Shown: positions 1 to 5,470 of the stretch, in pieces
Numbering within the stretch: the stretch's first letter is position 1
Layout of the letters: every line of letters begins with the position of its first letter
DNA from: Pseudomonadota bacterium
Lineage (GTDB): Bacteria; Pseudomonadota; Gammaproteobacteria; Burkholderiales; Burkholderiaceae_D
Direction: 5' to 3'
NCBI GenBank assembly: GCA_023422955.1
Contig: JAFAGG010000058.1
Coordinates: forward strand, 1 to 6,426
DNA: 6,426 bases
Made by a program: the position numbers and the translations under genes
Notes under the pieces: model-generated
What the model saw: only the letters and a program-made list of their open reading frames with translations
What the model was told of the DNA's origin: nothing
Database searches by the model: none

Positions 1-300
1 CCAGATGTAGTACTGCACATCGAGCGTGCGTTCGGCCGCGCGCGCCAATAACACGCGCGCGGCAAAAGCTTCATGCGCATTGGCCAGCGGATAGATGCCG
101 GAAGCATCGGGATGCGCGTCGACCAGCGGCGCCAGCGTCTGGCCCAGCCGGGTTTGCGCATCGGGCGGCAAGGCGCGGGAAACGGTGCGCTGATCAAGCG
201 TGGGCAAATCGCCGCAGCCTGCGATCAGGACAGTGAGGAAAGCAGCCAGCAGCACAAGCCAGGCGCGTAGCGCCGGCCGGATTGTTTCGGGTGTAGGCAT
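1..300 (-). CDS. Phospholipase D-family lipoprotein (cardiolipin synthase-like), N-terminal part
   Basis: The first 100 codons of a minus-strand gene are present; it continues past the left edge. The start codon is at 300-298. Residues 15-29 form a short hydrophobic segment ending in the lipobox Ile-Ala-Gly-Cys, with Cys29 as the probable lipidation site. The residue after Cys is Gly, not Asp, so no inner-membrane retention signal is seen and the outer membrane is likely. Residues 88-100 read ARAAERTLDVQYYIW, the strand that opens the first catalytic half of phospholipase D-superfamily proteins of the ClsC/YmdC type, just before the usual HxKxxxxD region. That catalytic motif lies outside the window, so activity cannot be judged. 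The family joins or hydrolyses phosphodiester bonds in phospholipids. The ribosome-binding site is weak (GAGA about 8 nt upstream). The gene is divergent from the catalase gene. The family call is fairly secure; the exact substrate is not. Confidence 0.8.
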   Translation of the reverse strand, partial: MPTPETIRPALRAWLVLLAAFLTVLIAGCGDLPTLDQRTVSRALPPDAQTRLGQTLAPLVDAHPDASGIYPLANAHEAFAARVLLARAAERTLDVQYYIW

Positions 301-615
301 CCGGTCTCAGAAAGAAAGTCGGGTCAAAAAACGATCAGGCATTCAGTATTAACGGCAAGTGCCGCTTGCGCAACTGCGATGCCGTCTTGACAGCGGGCAG
401 TCGCACTTATCCTCTCAGCATTGCATTGGCGCAGCAATTGCAAGGCTTGCGAGCAGCGATGAAGATGGTTCCTGCATGGCGCTTGCACAAGCTCTTTCAT
501 ATTTTTTCTAACGCGCGCTCATTATTGCATCTGTCGCCGTAGCGGCAGCTTGTTTGCGGAACTGATGGTTTGAATTTTCCTCTACAGAGGGCTAAATCAC
601 TTCAGGCATCGTGGC

Positions 616-633
616 GCTTTCCTTTTGGAAAGC
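616..633. promoter_or_regulatory. Perfect 7-bp dyad about 100 bp upstream of the catalase start
   Basis: GCTTTCC-TTTT-GGAAAGC is a perfect inverted repeat with a 4-nt centre, ending 97 nt before the catalase start codon. It could be an operator or a leader hairpin. The arms are shared with a dyad about 100 bp upstream of wrbA (CTTTCC-C-GGAAAG at 4187-4199), although the spacers differ (4 versus 1 nt). The function is inferred from position alone. Confidence 0.35.
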
Positions 634-720
634 TATCACCTTTATCAGACGATTCAATTGGATGCAAAGACGCTTCGCCGCCTATCCTGTCTTTCATTCC
701 TTTCATCCCTTTCAGCACAA

Positions 721-724
721 GAGG
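721..724 (+). promoter_or_regulatory. Ribosome-binding site that fixes the catalase start
   Basis: GAGG lies six bases before the ATG at 731. The same frame stays open upstream to an ATG at 611, but that start has no comparable Shine-Dalgarno sequence. Its 40 extra residues also do not resemble a catalase N-terminus or a signal peptide. Confidence 0.7.
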
Positions 725-730
725 CCTACC

Positions 731-2356
731 ATGAGCAGCCATCAACCCGAACGTCCTACGCTCACGACCCGACAAGGACATCCGGTCAGCGACAACCAGT
801 CGCTGCGTTCCGTCGGCGAGCGCGGTCCCGCTACGCTGGAAAATTACCAGTTCATCGAAAAGATCACGCACTTCGACCGCGAACGCATTCCCGAGCGCGT
901 GGTGCATGCACGCGGCACCGGCGCGCACGGTTACTTCGAGCCTTACGGCAAGATCGGTAACGAGCCGGTCGCCAAGTACACCTGCGCCAAGGTGCTCAAC
1001 CAGGTCGGCGTGCGCACGCCTATCTTCCTGCGTTTTTCCACCGTGATCGGTTCCAAGGATTCGCCGGAAACTGCGCGCGATCCGCGCGGCTTTGCGATCA
1101 AGTTCAAGACGGTGGATGGCAACTGGGACCTGGTCGGCAACAACATCAAGATTTTCTTCATCCGCGATGCGATCAAGTTCCCGGACATGATCCATGCATT
1201 CAAGCCCGACCCGGTGACCAACCGCCAGGAACCGTGGCGATTCTATGATTTCGTGGCGTCGTCGCCGGAAGCGCTGCACATGATTACCTGGATCAAGAGC
1301 CCGTGGGGCATCCCCGCGACCTACCGCGAAATGCAGGGTTCGGGCGTCAATACCTACAAGCTGGTGAATGAAGAAGGCGTGGCCCACCTGGTGAAATTTC
1401 ACTTCGAACCCAAGCAGGGCGTGCGCAACCTGACCAGTTCGCAGGCGGCTGAAATCCAGGCGCAGGAAGTCGGCCATGCGACCAAGGATTTGTACGAAGC
1501 GATCGAGCGCGGCGATTTTCCGGAATGGGAAATGTCGGTGCAGATCATGTCCGACGACGATCATCCCGAACTGGATTTCGATCCGCTGGATGACACCAAG
1601 TTGTGGCCGGTAGACAAGTTCCCGATGCTGCCTTTGGGCCGCATTGTGCTGGACCGAAATCCCGACAATGTGTTTGCCGAAACCGAGCAGGCTGCTTTCG
1701 GCACCGGCGTATTGGTCGACGGCATCGACTTCTCCGACGACAAGATGCTGCAGGGCCGCACGCTGTCGTATTCGGATACACAGCGCTATCGCGTCGGCCC
1801 CAACTACCTGCAACTGCCTATCAACGCGCCGCAGGAAAAGGCGCGACCGCATACCAACCAGCAGGGCGGCTCCATGGCCTATTACGTCGATCCGACCGGC
1901 GGCAACAAGCACATCAATTACGAGCCCAGCCTGATGGGTGGCTTGCAGGAAGCGCCGAAGCGGGACAAGGAATATCACCAGTGGGTGGAAGGCCATCTGG
2001 GTCGCTACCAGACTACACGCACGCTGGATGATTACAAACAGGTGGGCGAGCGTTATCGCAGCTTTGAAGACTGGGAGCGCGATGACCTGGTCAACAACGT
2101 GGGCGGCGACCTGAAGCAGTGCCCGGAAACGATACAGCTGCGCATGGTGTGGCACCTGTGGCATTGCGATCCGGAGTACGGCACGCGCGTGGCAAAGATC
2201 GCCGGTATCGATCTGGAAAAGGCCAAGGCACTGCCGCCCCTGCCCGGCAGACCGGTTCCGCATCAGGCACGCTCGGGTCCGACTTATACCAGCGGCAAGA
2301 AGGAAGAGCCGGCCGGTGTGGAAAGTCCGTCAGACGAAACGGCGGGCGCGAAGTAA
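731..2356 (+). CDS. katA: Monofunctional haem catalase
   Basis: This 541-residue protein converts two hydrogen peroxide molecules to water and oxygen. No signal peptide is seen, so it is probably cytoplasmic. The proximal part carries RERIPERVVHARGTGAHG with catalytic His59. The distal Asn is in DLVGNN (Asn138 of the pair 137-138). The haem iron ligand is Tyr347 in RTLSYSDTQRYR, with Arg343 four residues before it, as in the family. The haem pocket region around residues 92-120 (RTPIFLRFSTV, RDPRGFAIKF) is intact. Length fits the small-subunit catalases (about 480-550 residues). The last 30 residues or so (513-541) are a polar tail rich in Lys, Glu, Ser and Gly, beyond the conserved fold. The start is set by GAGG at 721-724. 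The gene is monocistronic and convergent with ribA, with a hairpin at 2395-2423 after its stop. The symbol is generic: katA and katB cannot be told apart by eye. Confidence 0.95.
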   Translation: MSSHQPERPTLTTRQGHPVSDNQSLRSVGERGPATLENYQFIEKITHFDRERIPERVVHARGTGAHGYFEPYGKIGNEPVAKYTCAKVLNQVGVRTPIFLRFSTVIGSKDSPETARDPRGFAIKFKTVDGNWDLVGNNIKIFFIRDAIKFPDMIHAFKPDPVTNRQEPWRFYDFVASSPEALHMITWIKSPWGIPATYREMQGSGVNTYKLVNEEGVAHLVKFHFEPKQGVRNLTSSQAAEIQAQEVGHATKDLYEAIERGDFPEWEMSVQIMSDDDHPELDFDPLDDTKLWPVDKFPMLPLGRIVLDRNPDNVFAETEQAAFGTGVLVDGIDFSDDKMLQGRTLSYSDTQRYRVGPNYLQLPINAPQEKARPHTNQQGGSMAYYVDPTGGNKHINYEPSLMGGLQEAPKRDKEYHQWVEGHLGRYQTTRTLDDYKQVGERYRSFEDWERDDLVNNVGGDLKQCPETIQLRMVWHLWHCDPEYGTRVAKIAGIDLEKAKALPPLPGRPVPHQARSGPTYTSGKKEEPAGVESPSDETAGAK

Positions 2357-2394
2357 GCGCGTCGAGAGAGTTTTAAAAGTCTTGGGTCGGAGTT

Positions 2395-2423
2395 GCGGCG
2401 TCTGCCAGGTTGGCAGGTGCCGC
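2395..2423 (+). terminator. Strong hairpin after catalase, no U-tract
   Basis: Arms GCGGC-GT-CTGCCA (2395-2407) and TGGCAG-GT-GCCGC (2411-2423) enclose the 3-nt loop GGT. In plus-strand RNA the two GT steps form G-U wobbles, giving a continuous 13-pair stem. On the minus strand they become A-C mismatches, so the hairpin is built for the catalase transcript. It lies 38 nt after the stop codon. No T-run follows, so it may protect the 3' end or mark a factor-dependent stop, and need not be a classical intrinsic terminator. Confidence 0.5.
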
Positions 2424-2463
2424 AGCCGTGAAGAGAAGGCAGCGCGGTCTGCCTGGATCGGCA

Positions 2464-2495
2464 AGATCAGAGCAGAGCAGATCAGATTAGATCAG
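2464..2495. repeat. Three AGATCAG copies at the ribA 3' end
   Basis: AGATCAG occurs at 2464-2470, 2479-2485 and 2489-2495, with related AGCAG units between. The last copy overlaps the ribA stop codon. This short degenerate repeat fills part of the 135-bp convergent spacer between catalase and ribA. No function is apparent. Confidence 0.5.
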
Positions 2496-3148
2496 GCCAG
2501 CGATGCCGTATCGGTAACAGCCGGCAGCAAATGTCCGAGCTTGGCAGCCTTGGTTTCCAGATAACGCTGGTTGTAGGCATTCACGCGAACTACCAGCGGA
2601 ATACGTTCCACCACCTTGAATCCCAGTGTTTCCAGCGATGCGATCTTGCGCGGATTATTCGTCATCAGGCGCAACTGCATGATCTGCAAATGCTTGAGTA
2701 TCGGTTCGCACAAGCGGTAATCGCGCTGGTCTGCCGCAAAGCCCAGGCGCTGATTGGCTTCCACCGTATCCGCACCCTGGTCCTGCAGGTGATACGCCCG
2801 CACTTTATTGACCAGGCCGATTCCCCGCCCTTCCTGGCGCAAATAAACCACGACCCCGCGTCCTGCCGCAGCAATGGTTTTCAATGCCTGTTCCAGTTGC
2901 GCGCCGCAATCGCAGCGCTGGCTGAACAGCGCATCGCCGGTCAGGCATTCCGAATGGACTCTCGCCAGCACCGGCTCCTCCGTGCGCAGGTCGCCCAGGG
3001 CAATGGCGAGATGTTCCTTGCCGGTGCCGGATTCGACAAAGGCATGCAACTGAAAAGTGGCCCACGGCGTAGGCAAGTCGCAGGCAGACACCCATTCGAG
3101 CTGGGGAGCTTGGACTGGCATATCCGGCTTGTTAGATGATGTTGGCAT
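2492..3148 (-). CDS. ribA: GTP cyclohydrolase II
   Basis: This 218-residue cytoplasmic enzyme opens the imidazole ring of GTP to give 2,5-diamino-6-ribosylamino-4(3H)-pyrimidinone 5'-phosphate, formate and pyrophosphate, the first step of riboflavin, and hence FMN and FAD, synthesis. The zinc site is complete: Cys68, Cys79 and Cys81 in VHSECLTGDALFSQRCDCG. RQEGRGIGL (104-112) and DTVEAN (127-132) are intact. By alignment with E. coli RibA, Tyr119, Asp140 and Arg142 (AADQRDY) correspond to catalytic Tyr105, Asp126 and Arg128. The protein ends in the usual HLL tail. It is a stand-alone RibA, about 14 residues longer at the N-terminus than E. coli RibA, with no RibB domain. The ATG at 3148 has a poor Shine-Dalgarno (CAGG directly before it). 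Met10 is an alternative start but has no better site. An intrinsic terminator and a 6S-like RNA lie directly upstream, which shapes how this gene can be expressed. Confidence 0.96.
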   Translation of the reverse strand: MPTSSNKPDMPVQAPQLEWVSACDLPTPWATFQLHAFVESGTGKEHLAIALGDLRTEEPVLARVHSECLTGDALFSQRCDCGAQLEQALKTIAAAGRGVVVYLRQEGRGIGLVNKVRAYHLQDQGADTVEANQRLGFAADQRDYRLCEPILKHLQIMQLRLMTNNPRKIASLETLGFKVVERIPLVVRVNAYNQRYLETKAAKLGHLLPAVTDTASLA

Positions 3149-3172
3149 CCTGATATTGTTTTCGCTTTGATC

Positions 3173-3198
3173 AAAAAAGCGGCACTCGCGGGTGCCGC
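3173..3198 (-). terminator. Intrinsic terminator in the ribA leader
   Basis: On the minus strand GCGGCAC (3198-3192), a 6-nt loop, and GTGCCGC (3185-3179) form a perfect 7-bp GC-rich stem, followed at once by six T residues (3178-3173). This is a textbook Rho-independent terminator. It ends the 6S-like RNA and lies 24 nt before the ribA start codon, too close for a separate full promoter between them. Confidence 0.85.
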
Positions 3199-3393
3199 TG
3201 TCCCTGCATTATCGCCTGAGGGAGCAATTGGTTCAGCATTGTGCCCGATTGGGGCGGGACCTGCTGCCTTCCCTGGTCCGCGCCTCTTGCAGGGGAAAGG
3301 CCAGGGAAGACTTACTCGGGAAGCATGAATTATCGCACCGGCTGGCCTGCTGCACCTGCCTGTTGCGCGGCAGGCGTCAAGTTGAACAAGCTC
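3199..3393 (-). ncRNA. ssrS: Probable 6S RNA (RNA polymerase-sigma70 regulator)
   Basis: The minus-strand RNA (about 195 nt, a usual 6S size) folds as a long rod with paired ends, a central bubble and a terminal stem. Pairings in plus coordinates: 3389-3384 with 3198-3203 (6 pairs including wobbles); 3380-3371 with 3209-3218 (9 of 10); 3366-3363 with 3224-3227; 3344-3341 with 3234-3237; 3338-3335 with 3241-3244. Then comes a bubble of about 23 nt (3334-3312) facing 21 nt (3265-3245), and an 11-pair apical stem 3311-3301 / 3276-3266 including one wobble. At the bubble edge GGCCAG is followed six nt later by CGATAATTCAT, closely like GGCCAG...CGATATTTCAT of E. coli 6S, where product-RNA synthesis starts. 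The 3' bubble strand can fold its own hairpin (GCCC-CAATC-GGGC), as 6S RNAs do during release. 6S RNA sequesters sigma70-RNA polymerase in stationary phase. Ends are estimated. One asymmetric stretch of the 5' arm (about 3358-3345) is not resolved by hand folding. Confidence 0.68.
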
Positions 3394-3399
3394 TCTTGT

Positions 3400-3428
3400 T
3401 CTATAGGTGGTTGCAAAAAGGATGTTGC
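3400..3428 (-). promoter_or_regulatory. Candidate promoter of the 6S-like RNA
   Basis: On the minus strand TATAGA (3405-3400) is a good -10 hexamer. Seventeen bases upstream is GCAACA (3428-3423), a weak -35 with 3 of 6 matches. The implied start at about 3393-3394 fits the 5' end of the folded RNA. It lies just beyond the wrbA terminator hairpin, so it would fire independently of wrbA. Confidence 0.45.
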
Positions 3429-3429
3429 A

Positions 3430-3461
3430 GAAGGAAGCGCCGCCAGGACGCTCCTGGCGGC
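3430..3461 (-). terminator. Terminator hairpin after wrbA
   Basis: GCCGCCAGGA (3439-3448) and TCCTGGCGGC (3452-3461) form a perfect 10-bp stem with a 3-nt loop, starting 24 nt after the wrbA stop. On the minus strand the stem is followed by GCTTCCTTC, a broken pyrimidine-rich tail. It probably ends wrbA transcription before the 6S-like RNA begins. Confidence 0.7.
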
Positions 3462-3485
3462 AGGGGGCAAGAGCTGGGCCGGTAA

Positions 3486-4085
3486 TCAGCCGAACAGCTT
3501 GTTGGCCGTTTTCGCGACCAGCATGCCCTGATGGCGCGCACCTTCCAGTTCGATCTCGGAGGGCTGACGTTCGCCCTGACCGCCGGCAATGGTCGTGGCG
3601 CCATAAGGCGCGCCGCCCACCACCTGATCCAGCACCATCTGTCCCTGGTGGCTGTAAGGCAGGCCGACGATGGTCATGCCGAAGTGCAGCAGGTTGGTGA
3701 TGATGGAAAACAGCGTGGTTTCCTGGCCGCCGTGCTGGCTGGCAGTCGAAGTGAATGCGCCGCCCACTTTGCCGTTGAGCGCTCCTTGCGCCCACAAGCC
3801 GCCGGTCTGGTCCAGGAAGCTGGCCATCTGCGAGGGCATGCGGCCATAGCGCGTCGGGCAGCCGATGATGATGGCATCGTAGCCGGGAAGTTCTTCGACG
3901 GTCACAATGGGTGCAGCCTGATCAAGCTTGAAGTGGCTATTGCGCGCGATTACTTCCGGCACCGTTTCAGGCACTCGCTTGACTTCCACGGTCGCTCCGG
4001 TGGAACGGGCGCCTTCGGCGACAGCATTGGCCATCGTTTCCAGATGACCATAGGTGGAGTAATACAGCACGAGGACTTTTGACAT
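3486..4085 (-). CDS. wrbA: NAD(P)H:quinone oxidoreductase, WrbA type
   Basis: This 199-residue flavodoxin-fold enzyme binds FMN and reduces quinones to quinols by two electrons from NAD(P)H, which avoids semiquinone radicals. It is cytoplasmic and usually tetrameric. The FMN phosphate loop is YYSTYGHLE (8-16). PTRYG (77-81) and STASQHGGQE (113-122) line the isoalloxazine ring, and His134 lies at the active-site position seen in E. coli WrbA. The length matches the family (about 198-200). The start is supported by a strong Shine-Dalgarno, AAGGAG at 4097-4092, six bases before the ATG. A perfect hairpin follows the stop. The upstream spacer is long (660 bp), so it is probably transcribed alone. 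A dyad about 100 bp upstream shares arms with one before catalase, which may hint at shared control. Confidence 0.95.
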   Translation of the reverse strand: MSKVLVLYYSTYGHLETMANAVAEGARSTGATVEVKRVPETVPEVIARNSHFKLDQAAPIVTVEELPGYDAIIIGCPTRYGRMPSQMASFLDQTGGLWAQGALNGKVGGAFTSTASQHGGQETTLFSIITNLLHFGMTIVGLPYSHQGQMVLDQVVGGAPYGATTIAGGQGERQPSEIELEGARHQGMLVAKTANKLFG

Positions 4086-4186
4086 TCGGATCTCCTTGGA
4101 GTTGGGTAAGGACTGCGGACAAGCAAGACAGGGAGCAATATCCGCAGTCGGATGTGGCAGGCCATTCCATGAACAAGATTACCCTG

Positions 4187-4199
4187 CTTTCCCGGAAAG
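4187..4199. promoter_or_regulatory. Dyad about 100 bp upstream of wrbA
   Basis: CTTTCC-C-GGAAAG is a perfect 6-bp inverted repeat with a 1-nt centre, about 100 nt before the wrbA start codon. Its arms repeat those of the dyad before catalase, which lies at the same distance from that gene. A shared operator is possible but the spacer lengths differ. Confidence 0.3.
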
Positions 4200-4340
4200 G
4201 CCTATTTTCTCTACTCAAGCTTGGGCCTGCTCAGGCCTGCAATGATTCATCCATTATGAAGAAGGCATGCTGCTTCAAAAAGCGGAAAATTTTGGCGGCT
4301 ATGATCGATTTTTTTGAATGAGCAGATTAGGCCAAATTCC

Positions 4341-4363
4341 GACTTCCTTTTCTTTTGGAAGTC
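4341..4363. repeat. 7-bp inverted repeat in the wrbA upstream gap
   Basis: GACTTCC and GGAAGTC flank a pyrimidine-only 9-nt loop (TTTTCTTTT). It could form a hairpin in RNA from either strand. No gene borders it closely and its role is unknown. Confidence 0.4.
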
Positions 4364-4671
4364 CTCGTGGGAGATTTTCATTGCAAGCGACTGCTTGCGG
4401 TCGATAAGGCAAAGAACGAAAAAATACCCGTCGCCCGTCACTTGCCAATGCCCGTAAAACCCGAACTGAGCAGGAGGTTTGTTCGTGTGGGGAACTCAAG
4501 GGCGGTAGTAAGAAGCAAATGAATCCTACTTTCTTCTCAGCCGGCCTGGTGCTTGCCCGCTACTGCCGCAGATTGCCGACGCAGTCAAATTCCGGCTGCC
4601 CCTATGCCTGTGAGCAGCATTTGTCGTGAAAACTTATATCGATACCTGTTGCATTGTGCGACCTGCCCGCT

Positions 4672-4690
4672 GTCGCCATTGAATGGCGAC
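4672..4690. repeat. 19-bp perfect dyad, 57 bp past the FMN reductase stop
   Basis: GTCGCCATT-G-AATGGCGAC is a perfect 9-bp inverted repeat around one base. It lies downstream of the minus-strand FMN reductase gene. As RNA it gives a 6-bp GC-rich stem with a 7-nt loop, but no T-run follows on the minus strand. It could be a weak terminator or a protein-binding site. Confidence 0.5.
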
Positions 4691-4747
4691 CATATGCAAG
4701 CGCGGGCACTTCTTCATCGATTTCCTTGTGTACTGCTTTCACCAAAT

Positions 4748-5299
4748 TCAGCCAACGTGAGTCTTCACCCACTCCACATAACTGTTCATCCAAGCCTGCA
4801 GAAATTCCTTGCTGTCGGGGCCGATATTGCCGCTGCCGTCGAACAGTCCTTCCTTGGCATGAATGAAGGCTTCCGGCTGGCCCAATGTGGGCACGTCCAG
4901 GTAAGCGAGGATATTGCGCAGATGCTGCTGCGCCAGCGCGGTGCCGACGGCGCCTATCGATGCGCCCAGCACGCCGGCCGGCTTGCCCGCCCACACGCTT
5001 TGCCCATAAGGGCGCGATGCATGATCGATGGCATTCTTCAACACGCCGGGAATCGAGCGGTTGTATTCGGGTGTGACGAACAATAATCCTTGCGCCGCAG
5101 TGATCTCCGCCTTCAGGCGCTTGACCGATTCCGCCGGCTGCACATCGTCATCCTGGTTGTACAGCGGCAAATCGCCGATCTCCACCTGCTTGAACGAAAA
5201 TTCGGAGGGCGCCAGCTTCACGATGGCATTGGCCAGCTGGCGGTTGAAGGAATCCTTGCGAAGGCTGCCGACTAGCACGGCGATCTGGTATTGGCTCAT
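4748..5299 (-). CDS. chrR: NAD(P)H-dependent FMN reductase, ChrR/YieF-like
   Basis: This 183-residue flavodoxin-like protein belongs to the FMN_red family, whose members reduce quinones, azo dyes and chromate with NAD(P)H and bound FMN. The FMN phosphate loop is LVGSLRKDSFNRQLA (9-23). TPEYNRSIPGVLKNAIDH (76-93) is the characteristic second motif contacting FMN. GASIGAVGTALAQQHLRNIL (112-131) completes the site. The length is normal for ChrR/YieF (about 185). The ATG at 5299 is preceded by AAGGA at 5311-5307, eight bases away. It lies 179 bp downstream of the DUF1653 gene, with a strong hairpin between them, so it probably has its own promoter. The family call is firm. The physiological substrate is not; the usual in vivo role is quinone and oxidative-stress defence, with chromate reduction as a side activity. 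Confidence 0.9.
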   Translation of the reverse strand: MSQYQIAVLVGSLRKDSFNRQLANAIVKLAPSEFSFKQVEIGDLPLYNQDDDVQPAESVKRLKAEITAAQGLLFVTPEYNRSIPGVLKNAIDHASRPYGQSVWAGKPAGVLGASIGAVGTALAQQHLRNILAYLDVPTLGQPEAFIHAKEGLFDGSGNIGPDSKEFLQAWMNSYVEWVKTHVG

Positions 5300-5470
5300 G
5301 GCGCTTTCCTTATCATGGGTGGGAGAGTCAACACTTTGATATGGACCGCCTTGTTTCGTTCTGAGCTGGCGTAAGGGATGGCGCGGATGGGGCAGGGCAT
5401 TCAGCCGGCATCTAGTCTCATGGCTGGCAGCTCTTGCTCCGGCCTAATTCCTTGCTGCCCGTGCACTGCG

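Larger units (their letters stand above)
301..730. other. Divergent intergenic region between the PLD lipoprotein gene and catalase
   Basis: No protein gene is supported in these 430 bp. They must carry the promoters of both divergent genes. A consensus -35 TTGACA at 387-392 is followed 15 bp later by TATCCT (408-413, 4 of 6 matches), so a plus-strand sigma70-type promoter is possible but has short spacing. If real, it would give catalase a leader of about 310 nt. A bulged inverted repeat lies at about 421-443 (TTGCATTG / CAATTGCAA). Small dyads sit near 536-546 (GCCG-TAG-CGGC) and 579-590 (CCTCT-AC-AGAGG). The clearest dyad, at 616-633, is listed separately. No convincing four-part OxyR site was found. 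Confidence 0.5.
3149..3485. other. Structured non-coding spacer between wrbA and ribA
   Basis: These 337 bp hold no supported protein gene but are dense in structure read on the minus strand. From wrbA towards ribA they contain a GC-rich hairpin with a weak T-rich tail, a TATAGA -10-like hexamer, a hairpin GAACAAG-AGAG-CTTGTTC (3384-3401), the 6S-like RNA, and an intrinsic terminator. The pieces are listed separately. FMN riboswitch consensus elements were looked for upstream of ribA and not found. Confidence 0.7.
4086..4747. other. Gene-free gap upstream of wrbA
   Basis: About 660 bp with no protein gene I can support; open frames here are short, lack good ribosome-binding sites or are shadows. 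No tRNA or rRNA signature is seen. Roughly 4200-4460 is richer in A+T than the flanking genes and includes a run of seven T at 4311-4317, which on the minus strand could act as an upstream element for a wrbA promoter. No clear -35/-10 pair stands out. The gap holds the dyads at 4187-4199, 4224-4237 (GGCCTG-CT-CAGGCC), 4341-4363 and 4672-4690. Confidence 0.5.

Noticed and set aside
622..658. OxyR-type binding site upstream of catalase.
   Set aside because: With the required spacing of seven between tetramers only CTAT at 633-636 is exact; the others are CTTT, ATCA and CAAT. Too weak to call.
611..730. An upstream in-frame start for catalase adding 40 residues.
   Set aside because: It lacks a ribosome-binding site and a signal-peptide pattern. 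GAGG directly before the ATG at 731 and the family-like N-terminus there are better.
602..2263. A 553-codon open frame on the minus strand, antisense to catalase.
   Set aside because: It is the mirror of catalase codon bias. The translation is His/Arg/Val-rich with no recognisable domain, and the plus-strand protein has all catalase catalytic residues.
3199..3430. FMN riboswitch upstream of ribA.
   Set aside because: The expected conserved blocks (such as the ACCGGCGGU and GCCGAC-type segments) are absent on the minus strand. The structure fits a 6S rod, not the six-helix FMN fold.
3531..4082. A 183-codon plus-strand frame opposite almost the whole of wrbA, and a 202-codon one opposite ribA (2531-3139).
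   Set aside because: Both are shadows of well-identified minus-strand genes and show no domain of their own.
4247..4441. A 64-codon minus-strand frame in the gap upstream of wrbA.
   Set aside because: There is no good ribosome-binding site, no recognised domain, and it spans a local hairpin in an A+T-rich non-coding-looking stretch.
4472..4508. A strong AGGAGG followed seven bases later by GTG.
   Set aside because: The frame stops after seven codons. A leader peptide is conceivable, but no downstream plus-strand gene exists for it to regulate.
4553..5086. A 177-codon plus-strand frame overlapping the FMN reductase gene.
   Set aside because: Most of it is antisense to the reductase, and its first part covers non-coding sequence without a ribosome-binding site.
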